64,000 bases of DNA from an uncultured Agathobacter sp. (GTDB taxonomy: Bacteria > Bacillota > Clostridia > Lachnospirales > Lachnospiraceae). The notes beneath the pieces were generated by a model that ran no database searches, was not told the DNA's origin, and was given only the letters and a program-made list of their open reading frames with translations. The translations under genes and the position numbers were made by a program. This document shows, one piece after another, positions 44,101-54,306 of the stretch. The stretch is from assembly GCA_934307695.1 (NCBI GenBank), contig CAKRCS010000001.1:248001-312000 (forward strand), given 5' to 3'. Position 1 is the first letter of the stretch. Every line of letters starts with the position of its first letter.

Positions 44101-44564
44101 AACTGTATGCCGAGTGGAAAGATAATATTGCTCCGAGTGGTACGATCCGGGCAAACGGAGGCAATAGCGCCGGAGCATGGGTGAACCGGGACATACAGCT
44201 TACGGTTTCCGGGAGTGATGCCGGAAGCGGGATCGTCAAAATGGAGCTGTTCTGTAAGCGGTATTTTGAGAGCAGCTACCGGTTGCTACGGATGTGGGAG
44301 ACTGCTCCGGTTCCGTTTTTTGAGGGAACGGTGAATGTGGATATGAACGGGATCAGCAGCTTTTACTGCGTGACATATGATGCCGCAGGGAATACCAATT
44401 ACCGTATAAGCGGCACTGCATCTGATTTTAGGGATACAAAGGCAACCGTTTTGTATGTGGACAAGATTGCACCACGGGCAACAACACCGAAGCTTGGTGA
44501 TGTACGCATCGGGGATACTTCGGTAAATGCGTCTGTATACGCATCGGATGATGTGCTTGAATGA
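41145..44564 (+). CDS. Giant secreted InlB-repeat (Listeria-Bacteroides repeat) protein
   Basis: The 1139-residue exported protein has a signal peptide of about 32 residues (hydrophobic core WVAAGWILLCVLGIGGMV, end near VQAA). An N-terminal module of about 290 residues is followed by a series of InlB/Flg_new repeats (about 330-1000; markers LYAVWG, GYIWNGFWD, FKGWSTT, YVFTGFFDA, LYAEWK). It ends with a bacterial Ig-like module (about 1010-1100) and a fragment of another that stops abruptly at ASDDVLE. No LPXTG or other wall anchor is seen. Such repeats occur in surface adhesins. It is the first of two giant proteins in the operon. Confidence 0.88.
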   Translation: MRHVRLWVAAGWILLCVLGIGGMVCNQRVQAAITNSGIVSGVPAYRSACGTPEDVSAGGYADAVIYNDRVCNGKSSTWQFKNGYVFWSTRAKAAANQKTTLYRSIGWDITFSADLNGNNRIDSDEKITISVARTINGAYLPQMNYYYINYQEKETDGQLYKYSLYAMSYDRLQELAANHEAAEKGGKTPVTTAIFHNPNVNISIDAIMTTVERDAYGNETLNGAIRTENGTGASAVRQDATGSVTTSGTVYHCNDPKDYGQLVERFNEASISTYRNSGTVHNYRLKLEFYVDKKMYDADGSNGWSIREDNGQIYYKGKPYTQSISLWETTRIPDLKEFVSMDGYRLTGSWRCGDSACYVNEQEIYHTTYLAQYADYPRYVSNIFEGNGVLRLYADSAVSWKENEYRIEYYSKAKENQSFYQKVATQICQYGQEYRIYDTGNTSAPDIDGVELLYWTQGVEPDAKKISPGTKFSGRDFSVTKGNDGKVIKLYAVWGVQSYTITCKENCPVGKNASQYFYEIYGLGFTMDATLAATKTSTDPFFWKSQGNLTDTANLNVQMPKQDGYIWNGFWDKKVKRQYITPDGKILFDSAKTFEADTTIYGDWRKNYTLTVMYRLGDAVSIQTNESGYGMDSNGFLTVKGKTVTKQYLATDTVTVQKIPDCIERSGCTRPSKWQIEDTGELVLGGGSYSAKVLAKKAGGNLDRENVTAILQLPWSEFPYYVDYYFKNASTGKYEIKASQQCRYGKNYRFYSEQQAEAVKAPADKVFKGWSTTKGSGRVDYPAKTVFCNLAAKENQRVRLYAVWGSLTAEILLSGNCPADSQNPVAMGSNGIRYVIGEGFIPEDGTQIPHKNCKIRIPTCEGYVFTGFFDAQKGGTQMVDPTGAVTSAVSVEKRYGTFYAQWEQKTYRITCHANGGRYEASSWGNEQTISRAGVIYGNFLPAMIAPKRNGYSFAGYRRSGDDTDSLWYNRFLNSGNRRYCVAYDVELYAEWKDNIAPSGTIRANGGNSAGAWVNRDIQLTVSGSDAGSGIVKMELFCKRYFESSYRLLRMWETAPVPFFEGTVNVDMNGISSFYCVTYDAAGNTNYRISGTASDFRDTKATVLYVDKIAPRATTPKLGDVRIGDTSVNASVYASDDVLE

Positions 44565-44575
44565 TGGAGGAATGT

Positions 44576-47500
44576 ATGACAAAAAGACAGAAGGGCAGAC
44601 ACATCGTGGTATGGGTGGTGCTTCTTGTATGCTTATGCGCAGGGGGTGTGTGTCTTGCAAGAATGCGGATCAGCAGTCCAATCCTGTATGACAGTGAACT
44701 GCCGCAGGATGAGATGCTTGATTTCCTGCAATGCGACCACGGGAGCAAAGTCTATCAGCAGGAAATCGATATGCTGTTAGAAATTACAGATATAAAAAGT
44801 ACAAAAAGTGCAGGAGAGGAAGCTGCACGAACGGAAGCGGCATCACAAAAGCGCGGGGAAGTGCAAAGCAATGAAGCAACGCAAAGAAATGAAGGAATAG
44901 AAGGTAGCGAGGCAATACAGCGGAATGAACCGGAGAATAGTGACAACAATTCTGAGGCTGCGCAGCCATCTGAACTGAGAAAATATATTGATGAACATAG
45001 TTCAACTATGGAAATGACGGTAGCGATCATTGATACAGGACTGCAGCTTGATGCATTTTCCCAACCGGAGCGGGTGATCGGGCTGCCGGAGAAGGTGCCG
45101 GAATACTGGAGCGGGTATGTGGCAGAAGAAATCTGTGACAGGAATGGTCATGGGACGCGGATGGCAGAGCTTGTAGCCAAAAATAACAACGCAAATGTCC
45201 GTATCCTTCCAATCCCGGCTGCGGATGAGAGCGGAAAGGCAACGGTACTTCAGGTGTGCAGCGCAATCCGGCTGGCAACGGAGCTTGAAGCGGATATTGT
45301 GAATCTGTCGATGAATACGTTGCAGTCGAAGCAGTCGGTACTCTTAGACGCGGAGATCGAGCGTGCGGTCAGCGCAGGGGTAATGGTGGTCGTATCGGCG
45401 GGAAACCGAAGCATGGATACGTCTAAATGTGCGCCGGCAGACAGCGAAGGCGCGATCGTTGTGAGTGCGGCGGATGCTTATGGAGATTTTGCGGAATATT
45501 CCAACTATGGTAAGACGGTGGATTACTGTGCACCGGGCAGCTACGGGGAGTACGCAGGCACTTCCTATGCCGCTGCGTATGTGACAGGAGTGCTTGCGGA
45601 TGCAATGAGCAGGGGACTTTGCCCGGAGGATCTGCAAGCATACCTGTATGAGAAGGGGGAACTCGGAAGGGATGATTGCTATGGACTTGGGCTGATCTCT
45701 CTGGAAGTCCCGAAAGACAAAAATCTGATCAAGGATATCTTCGGAACGGATGAATGGGAAGAAACAGAGGCTGTCGCGAAGAATCCGATTGACATTCAGA
45801 CGATGACGAATGCGCAGATAAATGCTTGGGTTGCAGTAACGGATCTGGCGGAGGTGGGACAGTACATAAGCCAGCTGCCGGAGAATAAGCGCATGCAGCT
45901 ATTAGAACGCGATACGGTGTTAAAGCAGAAGGTATGGTTTTGTGAAAAAACGCTGTCCGGCGAGGAGGCTGCTTCCGGTGAGGACATTTCTTTGACCTCG
46001 CAGAAGGAATATTTCTATTACGAAAAGTGTCTGGAGCTTTACGAGGAGGAAGCTGAGATTTTAAGGACATCTGCACAATACCTGCACAAGACCGGGCATT
46101 TTAAGCTTGAGTTCGTGGATGAAACCGGTTCAGGACTGTCAACGGTGTATGAGATCCATGCGCGCGTGTGCTTAAAGGGAAAGAAGCTGGACGGTTCTGC
46201 TCCGGAGAATGGAGCGGCAGCAAACCGGAACATATTTACTCTGGGAAGCGGGGAGAACCAGATAACCGTGTGGTCAACGGTTGCTTCCGGCAACAGAGAT
46301 ACGATGCATTTGCGATGGATAAGGGAGAACGGAGCGTATGCATATTTCAGGGCGGATGACGCCGGTGGAGCAGGACGTATTTTCGTGCCGAACCTTCTTG
46401 TGATCAACCCGGCATATACACTTATGTATGCAAAGGATTCAACACATGCACATGGTGGCAGCAACTGTGCGGGAAGAAGTAACTTTTTCAGATATTCGGA
46501 ATCGAATCAGCTTGCAGCTTCATACAGTGCCGCAAGAACATTCTTTCGTCCGCGGAAATTCAACATGTCGACAGAGCCGGTGGCACAGAATGTTTCTCCA
46601 CAGATCAATGCCTCCCACATGAGCCTTTCTGATACCTCGCGAAAGCTTTCCTCTACAAGCACGGTCTGTCGAATGACAATATGCTTAAATAATCCGGTGA
46701 CAACCCTAAAGGTAGATCCAAACGGAGAAAAATGGGCGGGAAAGCAGGAACTGACAACGCTGCAGGTAGTCAATACCAGGCAATATGAGCTGGGAAAAAC
46801 GACTGTGACCAATTACAGCGCAACATTTTACGGAGGCGGGGATGTCTTAGATCCGGTTGCGGATCAGACCGTCATATCAAACAAAGCCTTTGACCATTGG
46901 GAATTAAACTGTCAGGCAAACGGAAGCGGAAAAGTAAAAGACGGAGATTCCTATATGAGTGGAACAACGTTTGTGGCGGGAGCTGCCGAGTATGATAAGG
47001 ATTCGGAAAAGGCTGCAACGACAGGACAAAAGGTGACGGCAAAGGCAATCTTCTCCGGAAGTATGGCAATCACATTCCCGGCTGCCCCGTATAGGAATGG
47101 GTATACGTTCGAGGGCTGGTACACCGGGGCAGTACCGGGCGGAGGTGTCACTGCGTGTACAAAGGAGAACGCGGGAACGGCAACGACCGTACTGGATTCG
47201 GATCAGGAGTTCCATGCAAGGTGGTCAAAAAAATCATATACCGTCTCGTTTTACAATGGAGAAGATCTGCTTTCAGCCAAGGAATATGAATACCGGACGA
47301 ATATCGATCTATCCGTAAGCGAGCGGATCGATGATGGGATAGGCGTGTCCTATGTGCAGAGGATCCATGGACAGGAGACGATCACGCTATCCAGGGGAGC
47401 ATATATTTTCGTTGGCTGGGCATATGCACCGGGCGGTCCGGTGGTTTCCGGGGTGACGGTTCCGGCAAATAACGATCTGCGGCTGTATGCGGTGTGGTCG

Positions 47501-50392
47501 ATGCCAACCTCCGGAATGCGGCAGGTGGTGCTAAAGCTGAAAAGCGGGGACAGTACCGGTGGCGGAGCAATCCCGACAGAAGGAAAGACACCGCAGATCA
47601 ACCTGACCTTGGGGCTTAAGGCATACCTATATGAAATCAATGTCCCACTGACTGTTGCACCGGCAGGCGTTGTGGCAGCGGCGGACGGCAGCTCCTATGC
47701 GGAGGATAATGCAGGAAACAAGACACTGCTTATGACGGATCACGCGGAGGTAGAGCTGTCGGATCGATACACATTTCTCTACCAGTTCTATGTATATGAT
47801 GCGGCGACAGGACAGTGGAACTATCTGGAAAATAAGGATCGGCAGGAGTGCGTCGATCTGTTCCCGGATGAAGCCTATACCTATACATACCGGCTGCCGG
47901 AACAGGTAAGCATACCGGAGGGGTATGCCTACCATCATGCAGCCTACGACCAGACGGAGGTTGCGCTGCCATACGAACTGTCGGTTATTGCCTCGCGGTC
48001 AGCGGAGAAACGGCTTTTTGTGGTCGGAATATTCTTTTATCCGCGAAGCTGCACCGTCACCTATATGGCTTGTGGCGGACAGATCCTCCCGGAGGGGCTG
48101 GGTGACAGCTTTACGCTGTCGGAGGATCGCTCCAGCGCAAAGCAGCAGATATTACTCGGAGCACCGCTTGGAAGCCTGCCGGGCGTGGAAATGGGAGATT
48201 TTTATAATTGCAACGGCTTTTTTGACCGGGAACACGGAGGACGACAGGTGCAATCCAGCGATATTGTGCAGGGAGATATGACCGTGTATGCGCAGTGGGA
48301 GGCAAAGTCCGGGCTTGTCCGCTACGATGCCGGAACCAACCGGGGAACGATAGCAGGACAGGAGTTCCTTGATACCGAGGTCAAATACCGGTCAGCGATC
48401 CCGCATCAGGAATACACGGCCAAGCGGCAGGGATATCAGTTCCTGGGCTGGTCAAAGCAGGCACAGGCGCTTCCAGAGAAAAAACAGGCACAGGGGCTTC
48501 CAATGGATAAGCCGGTCGAAGTGATTCTGGGGACAGAGGAGATCATTCTGGACGCGCAGAGCGTGACACTCTATGCACAATTTCAAAGAGAGCTGCAGGT
48601 GGTATTTCATCAGTGGAATGGACAGGATTACGGCCTTCAGGAGGACGGAAAGGAACCTGTCCTATATAACTGTGAGAAGGAAATAGAGATCATTTCCCCA
48701 TATATCGAGGCGTATGACGGCTGGACACCGCTTGGCTGGAACAGCGAGGCAAAAGTGTCGGAGCAATTCACGGTAGGGGAAGGTGTCTGTTTTACGGTGG
48801 AAGATGATGAGGACTACTATGCACTGTACTACCGGGATGTAACGGTACATTATGATACACGGCTGGCAGAAACCGTGGGAGAAAATGAGGTATTCTTTGA
48901 CGAGACCGATGTTAAAAAGGCATATCATAGTACAAGCGGGTTGGCAGATGCTGCGGCGCAGTTTGTAATCAAACCGGGACCTAAACAGCCCTATTATACA
49001 TTTTTGTATTGGATGGGAGATGACGGCAGGCGGTACGAGCCGGGCGAGGAGTATGCCTCGGTGCGGGACTTAAACCTGCATGCCGTGTGGAGTGCGAATA
49101 CGGCAACTATTATATACGATGCATCAAGCAACGGCGGAACCGTGCAGGGACAGTCTTTGGTAAATGTGGCAATCGCTTACCGGGATCAGATTCCGACCGC
49201 AAACGACTGCTATACCGCTTACAAGGAAAATTATGAGTTTGTGGGGTGGAATACAAAGAAGAATGCGAAAACGGCGATGACGGAGCCAATCTATGTTGAT
49301 GAAAAAATAATGGATGATGGTGTCCTGACGTTGTATGCCATTTATCGGAGAACGCTTACAGCAGAATTTTATCAGCAGGGAGAGCCTGATCCACAGAAGG
49401 TGGTCGGTATTTTGTACAACAACGATGCAAAGATCACGATTCAGGCTCCACGGGTGATTCCGTATGACGGTTGGGAAGAACTTGGCTGGAGCCGGGAAAA
49501 AGCAGCAGTTACAAGAGCTGAACTGTGTTCACTTATGAATTATGAGCTGTCAGAGGATGTAACCTTTTACGCAGTCTTTCAAAAGCGCGTTAAGCTGGAG
49601 TATCAGACGCAGCTATATGGAGTCGAAGTAGAACCGTGTTACGGTTACACCTATCATAGCAGTATATCACCGAAGCATGAGCAGGATCTTCCTGCGAGCT
49701 TTCTGGCAGCGGGTATGGGGCAGCAGCCGGGAAGAAGCTTTTTACATTGGAAGGACGAGCGGGGAAAGGCACAAAGACCGGGAGATATGATTTCCATATT
49801 CAAGGATGAGGTGCTGCTTGCAGAATGGGATGAGTATCCGCAGATCAAAGCACTGGACCGCTACTTTACCTTGGAGCAGGCAACGGATGCACAGGGGCGG
49901 TATATCAATGAACAAAGCCTGCTGGATAAAAGGTATGTCCGGGCAACAGACCGGGAGGATGATGACGAGACGCTTGTTGTGGAGCTGGTTGATTTTCCGG
50001 CGGCTGATTTTATGAGCCTAAAGGGAAATGCAAGTCTGCTCGTGCAGTTTTCGGTCACGGACAGCTACGGAAACCGGGCGGTGGCGTATGCAACGGTTCA
50101 TGTGACAGACACAAGGGAAAAACGGGAAGGTGTTACGAGAACGATCCGGTTTATTTCCCCGGACTACTATAAAAATGCGAAAGGGTATGTCCCACAGGAA
50201 CAGGGTGGACTTCATGAAGAATCTCTGTGGAGAAGTGACGTCGAATATGCGCATGTACTTGAGAATGCGATGGAGCAGGTGGGGGCAAAGAAAAAGTGCA
50301 TAAGGAGTTCACATACATTCTCCATGCAGGAAATCCGGCTGCGAAAGGAACAGCTATATAGCAGGGATAGAGAACAAAGCGTCACAAAGTGA
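44576..50392 (+). CDS. Giant membrane-anchored subtilase with InlB repeats
   Basis: The protein has 1938 residues. It begins with one membrane helix (about 8-28), a polar Glu/Gln/Asn/Ser-rich linker (about 75-135), then a compact S8 domain (145-385). The catalytic triad is complete: Asp153 (AIIDTG), His192 (NGHGTRMA), Ser330 (GTSYAAAY), with oxyanion Asn277. A 350-residue unknown region follows, then at least eight InlB/Flg_new repeats (about 740-1755; markers EGWYTGA, FVGWAYA, FLGWSKQ, LGWNSEA, FVGWNTKK, LHWKDE) and a cadherin/DUF5011-like module. GGAGG 5 bases before this ATG decides the start. The last codons and stop lie in a dispersed repeat. No sortase signal. It may process the neighbouring surface proteins. 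Confidence 0.9.
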   Translation: MTKRQKGRHIVVWVVLLVCLCAGGVCLARMRISSPILYDSELPQDEMLDFLQCDHGSKVYQQEIDMLLEITDIKSTKSAGEEAARTEAASQKRGEVQSNEATQRNEGIEGSEAIQRNEPENSDNNSEAAQPSELRKYIDEHSSTMEMTVAIIDTGLQLDAFSQPERVIGLPEKVPEYWSGYVAEEICDRNGHGTRMAELVAKNNNANVRILPIPAADESGKATVLQVCSAIRLATELEADIVNLSMNTLQSKQSVLLDAEIERAVSAGVMVVVSAGNRSMDTSKCAPADSEGAIVVSAADAYGDFAEYSNYGKTVDYCAPGSYGEYAGTSYAAAYVTGVLADAMSRGLCPEDLQAYLYEKGELGRDDCYGLGLISLEVPKDKNLIKDIFGTDEWEETEAVAKNPIDIQTMTNAQINAWVAVTDLAEVGQYISQLPENKRMQLLERDTVLKQKVWFCEKTLSGEEAASGEDISLTSQKEYFYYEKCLELYEEEAEILRTSAQYLHKTGHFKLEFVDETGSGLSTVYEIHARVCLKGKKLDGSAPENGAAANRNIFTLGSGENQITVWSTVASGNRDTMHLRWIRENGAYAYFRADDAGGAGRIFVPNLLVINPAYTLMYAKDSTHAHGGSNCAGRSNFFRYSESNQLAASYSAARTFFRPRKFNMSTEPVAQNVSPQINASHMSLSDTSRKLSSTSTVCRMTICLNNPVTTLKVDPNGEKWAGKQELTTLQVVNTRQYELGKTTVTNYSATFYGGGDVLDPVADQTVISNKAFDHWELNCQANGSGKVKDGDSYMSGTTFVAGAAEYDKDSEKAATTGQKVTAKAIFSGSMAITFPAAPYRNGYTFEGWYTGAVPGGGVTACTKENAGTATTVLDSDQEFHARWSKKSYTVSFYNGEDLLSAKEYEYRTNIDLSVSERIDDGIGVSYVQRIHGQETITLSRGAYIFVGWAYAPGGPVVSGVTVPANNDLRLYAVWSMPTSGMRQVVLKLKSGDSTGGGAIPTEGKTPQINLTLGLKAYLYEINVPLTVAPAGVVAAADGSSYAEDNAGNKTLLMTDHAEVELSDRYTFLYQFYVYDAATGQWNYLENKDRQECVDLFPDEAYTYTYRLPEQVSIPEGYAYHHAAYDQTEVALPYELSVIASRSAEKRLFVVGIFFYPRSCTVTYMACGGQILPEGLGDSFTLSEDRSSAKQQILLGAPLGSLPGVEMGDFYNCNGFFDREHGGRQVQSSDIVQGDMTVYAQWEAKSGLVRYDAGTNRGTIAGQEFLDTEVKYRSAIPHQEYTAKRQGYQFLGWSKQAQALPEKKQAQGLPMDKPVEVILGTEEIILDAQSVTLYAQFQRELQVVFHQWNGQDYGLQEDGKEPVLYNCEKEIEIISPYIEAYDGWTPLGWNSEAKVSEQFTVGEGVCFTVEDDEDYYALYYRDVTVHYDTRLAETVGENEVFFDETDVKKAYHSTSGLADAAAQFVIKPGPKQPYYTFLYWMGDDGRRYEPGEEYASVRDLNLHAVWSANTATIIYDASSNGGTVQGQSLVNVAIAYRDQIPTANDCYTAYKENYEFVGWNTKKNAKTAMTEPIYVDEKIMDDGVLTLYAIYRRTLTAEFYQQGEPDPQKVVGILYNNDAKITIQAPRVIPYDGWEELGWSREKAAVTRAELCSLMNYELSEDVTFYAVFQKRVKLEYQTQLYGVEVEPCYGYTYHSSISPKHEQDLPASFLAAGMGQQPGRSFLHWKDERGKAQRPGDMISIFKDEVLLAEWDEYPQIKALDRYFTLEQATDAQGRYINEQSLLDKRYVRATDREDDDETLVVELVDFPAADFMSLKGNASLLVQFSVTDSYGNRAVAYATVHVTDTREKREGVTRTIRFISPDYYKNAKGYVPQEQGGLHEESLWRSDVEYAHVLENAMEQVGAKKKCIRSSHTFSMQEIRLRKEQLYSRDREQSVTK

Positions 50393-50422
50393 TTCTTTGC
50401 GCATCTGTGTGGGAACGCAAGT
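50371..50422 (+). repeat. Dispersed hairpin repeat, copy 2, overlapping the subtilase stop codon
   Basis: Homologous to the inverse of 28281-28332: ACAAAGCGTCAC-AAA-GTGATTCTTTG with one mismatch in the stem, then GTGTGGGAACGCAAGT. The TGA of the giant subtilase is part of the stem (50390-50392), so the final residues SVTK are encoded by the repeat. Confidence 0.8.
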
Positions 50423-50452
50423 ATAAAAAGACCCGGATCAAAAATCCGGGTC
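50421..50452 (-). terminator. Terminator of the guaB-hlyC/corC unit
   Basis: ACCCGGAT / ATCCGGGT (50431-50451) with a 5-base loop. The T run (TTTTTAT) follows the stem on the minus strand, so it ends the minus-strand unit; it may also block convergent reading from the plus side. Confidence 0.85.
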
Positions 50453-50459
50453 ATAAAGA

Positions 50460-51731
50460 CTATTCTTCCGGCTTCGGGGGAGCAGGAAGCTTGATATAGA
50501 CACGCTCAATACGATTCTTGTCAACCTTGTCGATCTTTAGGAGAACTCCGTTTTCGGTAAGAATGATCTCATTCTTTTCCGGAAGATGATCCAGATGATC
50601 GAGACAGAAGCCACTGATCGTATCGTAGTTCTCAGAAGTAAATTCCACGCCGAGGGCATCGCTGACATCGTCCAGGCTGGTGGAGCCGAGTACCATATAC
50701 TCACGATCACTCAGCTTGGTGATCGCATCCACCTCGTCGGTATCGTACTCATCGCGGATCTCTCCAACAATCTCCTCCAGCAGATCCTCCAATGTGATAA
50801 GTCCGGCAGTAGCACCGTATTCATCTAAGACGATCGCAAGTGAGATGGAGTTTTTACGCATCTCAATAAACAGATCGGCGGTATTCTTATGCTCGTATGT
50901 AAAATACGGCTTGCGGAGAATATCCCGGATGGAAAAGTTCTCGATATCCTCGCAGAGCAGAAGATCCTTCATATTGAGGATTCCGATGATGTTGTCCGTG
51001 CTGTCCTCATATACAGGAAGGCGTGTGAACTTATCCTCGCGGAAGATCGAAATGATCTCCTCGTAAGATGCGTCAACAGAAACGAAGGTCATATCGATAC
51101 GGGGAACCATGATCTCCTTTGCCTCTGAATCACCAAAATCGAACAGATTGTGGATCATGTCGCGCTCCTCGTGCTCGATGACGCCGGTTTCCTGACTGAC
51201 ATCAACGATGGTGCGAAGCTCTTCCTCGGTCATCAGATTATCCTTGGCATTGGGATCAACCCTAAGCAGAAAAAGGATGCCAAGGGAAAGCTTGTTGATA
51301 ATGAAAATGACCGGTGTGAGCAGCTTCATCAGGAATTCGATGATCGTTGCGTAGGATAGTGCCATCTGGTCAGCATTGAGGGTTGCTTTTGTCTTTGGTG
51401 TTATCTCACCAAAAAGAAGCACCAGAAGTGTTAAAACTCCGGTGGCGATTCCTGCACCTACGCTTCCAAAGTGTTTGATCGCAAGAGAAGTTGCAATCGA
51501 GGAAGCGGACAGATTGACAATGTTATTGCCGATCAGGATTGCGGAAAGCATTTTGCCGGAGTTATCCGTAACGCGAAGCACACTGTCTGCCTTTTTGTTG
51601 CCGGCTTCGGACAGGGTACGCATTCGTATTTTGTTGACGGTTGTAAGTGCTGTCTCCGCAGACGAAAAGAATGCGGAGAGCAGCAATAAGATAATTAAGC
51701 TTATAATCTGAACTATGTCACTTGTGTCCAA
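50460..51731 (-). CDS. HlyC/CorC-family membrane protein (DUF21-CBS-CorC_HlyC)
   Basis: The 423-residue membrane protein has four hydrophobic segments in the N-terminal DUF21/CNNM domain (residues 1-190). A CBS pair (about 200-325, including MVPRIDMTFVSVDASY and LPVYEDSTDNIIGILNMKDLL) and a C-terminal CorC_HlyC domain (about 340-420) follow. The family is linked to Mg2+/Co2+ export or protection, despite the old haemolysin name. The start is TTG, with GAGGT 7 bases before it. It begins 20 bases after guaB and is likely co-transcribed. Confidence 0.92.
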   Translation of the reverse strand: MDTSDIVQIISLIILLLLSAFFSSAETALTTVNKIRMRTLSEAGNKKADSVLRVTDNSGKMLSAILIGNNIVNLSASSIATSLAIKHFGSVGAGIATGVLTLLVLLFGEITPKTKATLNADQMALSYATIIEFLMKLLTPVIFIINKLSLGILFLLRVDPNAKDNLMTEEELRTIVDVSQETGVIEHEERDMIHNLFDFGDSEAKEIMVPRIDMTFVSVDASYEEIISIFREDKFTRLPVYEDSTDNIIGILNMKDLLLCEDIENFSIRDILRKPYFTYEHKNTADLFIEMRKNSISLAIVLDEYGATAGLITLEDLLEEIVGEIRDEYDTDEVDAITKLSDREYMVLGSTSLDDVSDALGVEFTSENYDTISGFCLDHLDHLPEKNEIILTENGVLLKIDKVDKNRIERVYIKLPAPPKPEE

Positions 51732-51751
51732 AATAGATACCTCAAAAATAA

Positions 51752-53257
<1,506 letters not shown>

Positions 53258-53268
53258 CTATTTGTTCT

Positions 53269-53297
53269 ACGATAGCAAAATAATGTTGGGGTGTCAA
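53269..53297 (-). promoter_or_regulatory. guaB promoter (minus strand)
   Basis: A perfect TTGACA (complement of 53292-53297), 17 bases, TATCGT (complement of 53269-53274), about 60 bases before the ATG. Confidence 0.75.
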
Positions 53298-53429
53298 CAG
53301 ATTTCAAAAAAAAGAACAGATTCACAAAAGGACGATTTTATGTTATGATTTTCAGGGGCAAAGAGGTCACATAAAGGGAGAACTTTGCCCTTTTTGTATA
53401 AGGAATACCTGCCGATGGGAGGATGAAGG

Positions 53430-54224
53430 ATGGAGTTTCGGCCATGTATTGACATACACAATGGAAAGGTCAAACAGATTGTCGGGGGAACACTCAAGGA
53501 TTTCGGCGACATTGCACAGGAGAATTTTGTCGCAGAGCAGGACAGTGCGTTCTACGCACATTTATATAAGGAAAGCGGAATACGCGGCGGTCATATTATC
53601 CTGCTAAACGGCGCGGACAGCCCATATTATGAGGCAACGAAGGCACAGGCGCTTTTGGCTCTTTCGACATATCCGGGAGGGCTTCAGACCGGCGGTGGCA
53701 TCACGCCGGACAATGCAGCTGAATTTTTACAGGCAGGCGCAAGCCATGTCATTGTGACAAGCTATGTCTTTACGGATGGCAAGGTAAGCTACGAGCGGCT
53801 GGAGCGTTTGAAGGAATGCGTCGGGAAGGAGCATCTGGTACTGGATCTGTCCTGCCGCTACCGCGATGAGGTGGATGGTCAGGAAGAAGGCTACTATATT
53901 GTGACAGACCGGTGGCAGAAATTTACGCGCGAGCGGGTGACACCACAGCTTCTGGATACGTTTGCTTCCTATTGCGATGAGTTTTTGATCCACGCGGTAG
54001 ACGTGGAGGGCAAGGCGAACGGAATCGAGCGTTCGCTTGTGCAGCTGCTCGGCGGCTGGGGCAAAATCCCGATCACTTATGCCGGAGGCGTTCATTGCAT
54101 GGAGGATCTGCAGCAGATCCGGGTGCAGGGAAAGAATAAATTAAATGTTACGATCGGAAGCGCACTTGATCTGTTTGGCGGCAGCATGAAAATGAAAGAT
54201 GTGCTGGAGGTCTGCAGAGCGTAA
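53430..54224 (+). CDS. hisA: Eukaryotic-type HisA isomerase (ProFAR isomerase)
   Basis: The 264-residue TIM-barrel isomerase catalyses the Amadori rearrangement of ProFAR in histidine synthesis. The start EFRPCIDIHNGKVKQIVGGTL has the catalytic Asp of HisA at DIH; the second half has FLIHAVDVEGKANGIE and PITYAGGVHCMEDL. Length and the long insertion around CRYRDEVDGQEEGYYIVTDRWQKF match the yeast HIS6-like branch rather than usual bacterial HisA. It is isolated from other his genes in this window. GGGAGG precedes the ATG. Family call is fairly firm. Confidence 0.88.
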   Translation: MEFRPCIDIHNGKVKQIVGGTLKDFGDIAQENFVAEQDSAFYAHLYKESGIRGGHIILLNGADSPYYEATKAQALLALSTYPGGLQTGGGITPDNAAEFLQAGASHVIVTSYVFTDGKVSYERLERLKECVGKEHLVLDLSCRYRDEVDGQEEGYYIVTDRWQKFTRERVTPQLLDTFASYCDEFLIHAVDVEGKANGIERSLVQLLGGWGKIPITYAGGVHCMEDLQQIRVQGKNKLNVTIGSALDLFGGSMKMKDVLEVCRA

Positions 54225-54306
54225 GCAGATTACGGAAAGCACAGCAGAGCAGTTAAGATACTAAAGCATATCACATAGAAATTATACCTGGAAGGGAGAA
54301 CACAAA

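Noticed and set aside
50586..51711. Plus-strand frames opposite the CorC-like gene
   Set aside because: Shadows of the minus-strand gene, which has domain support.
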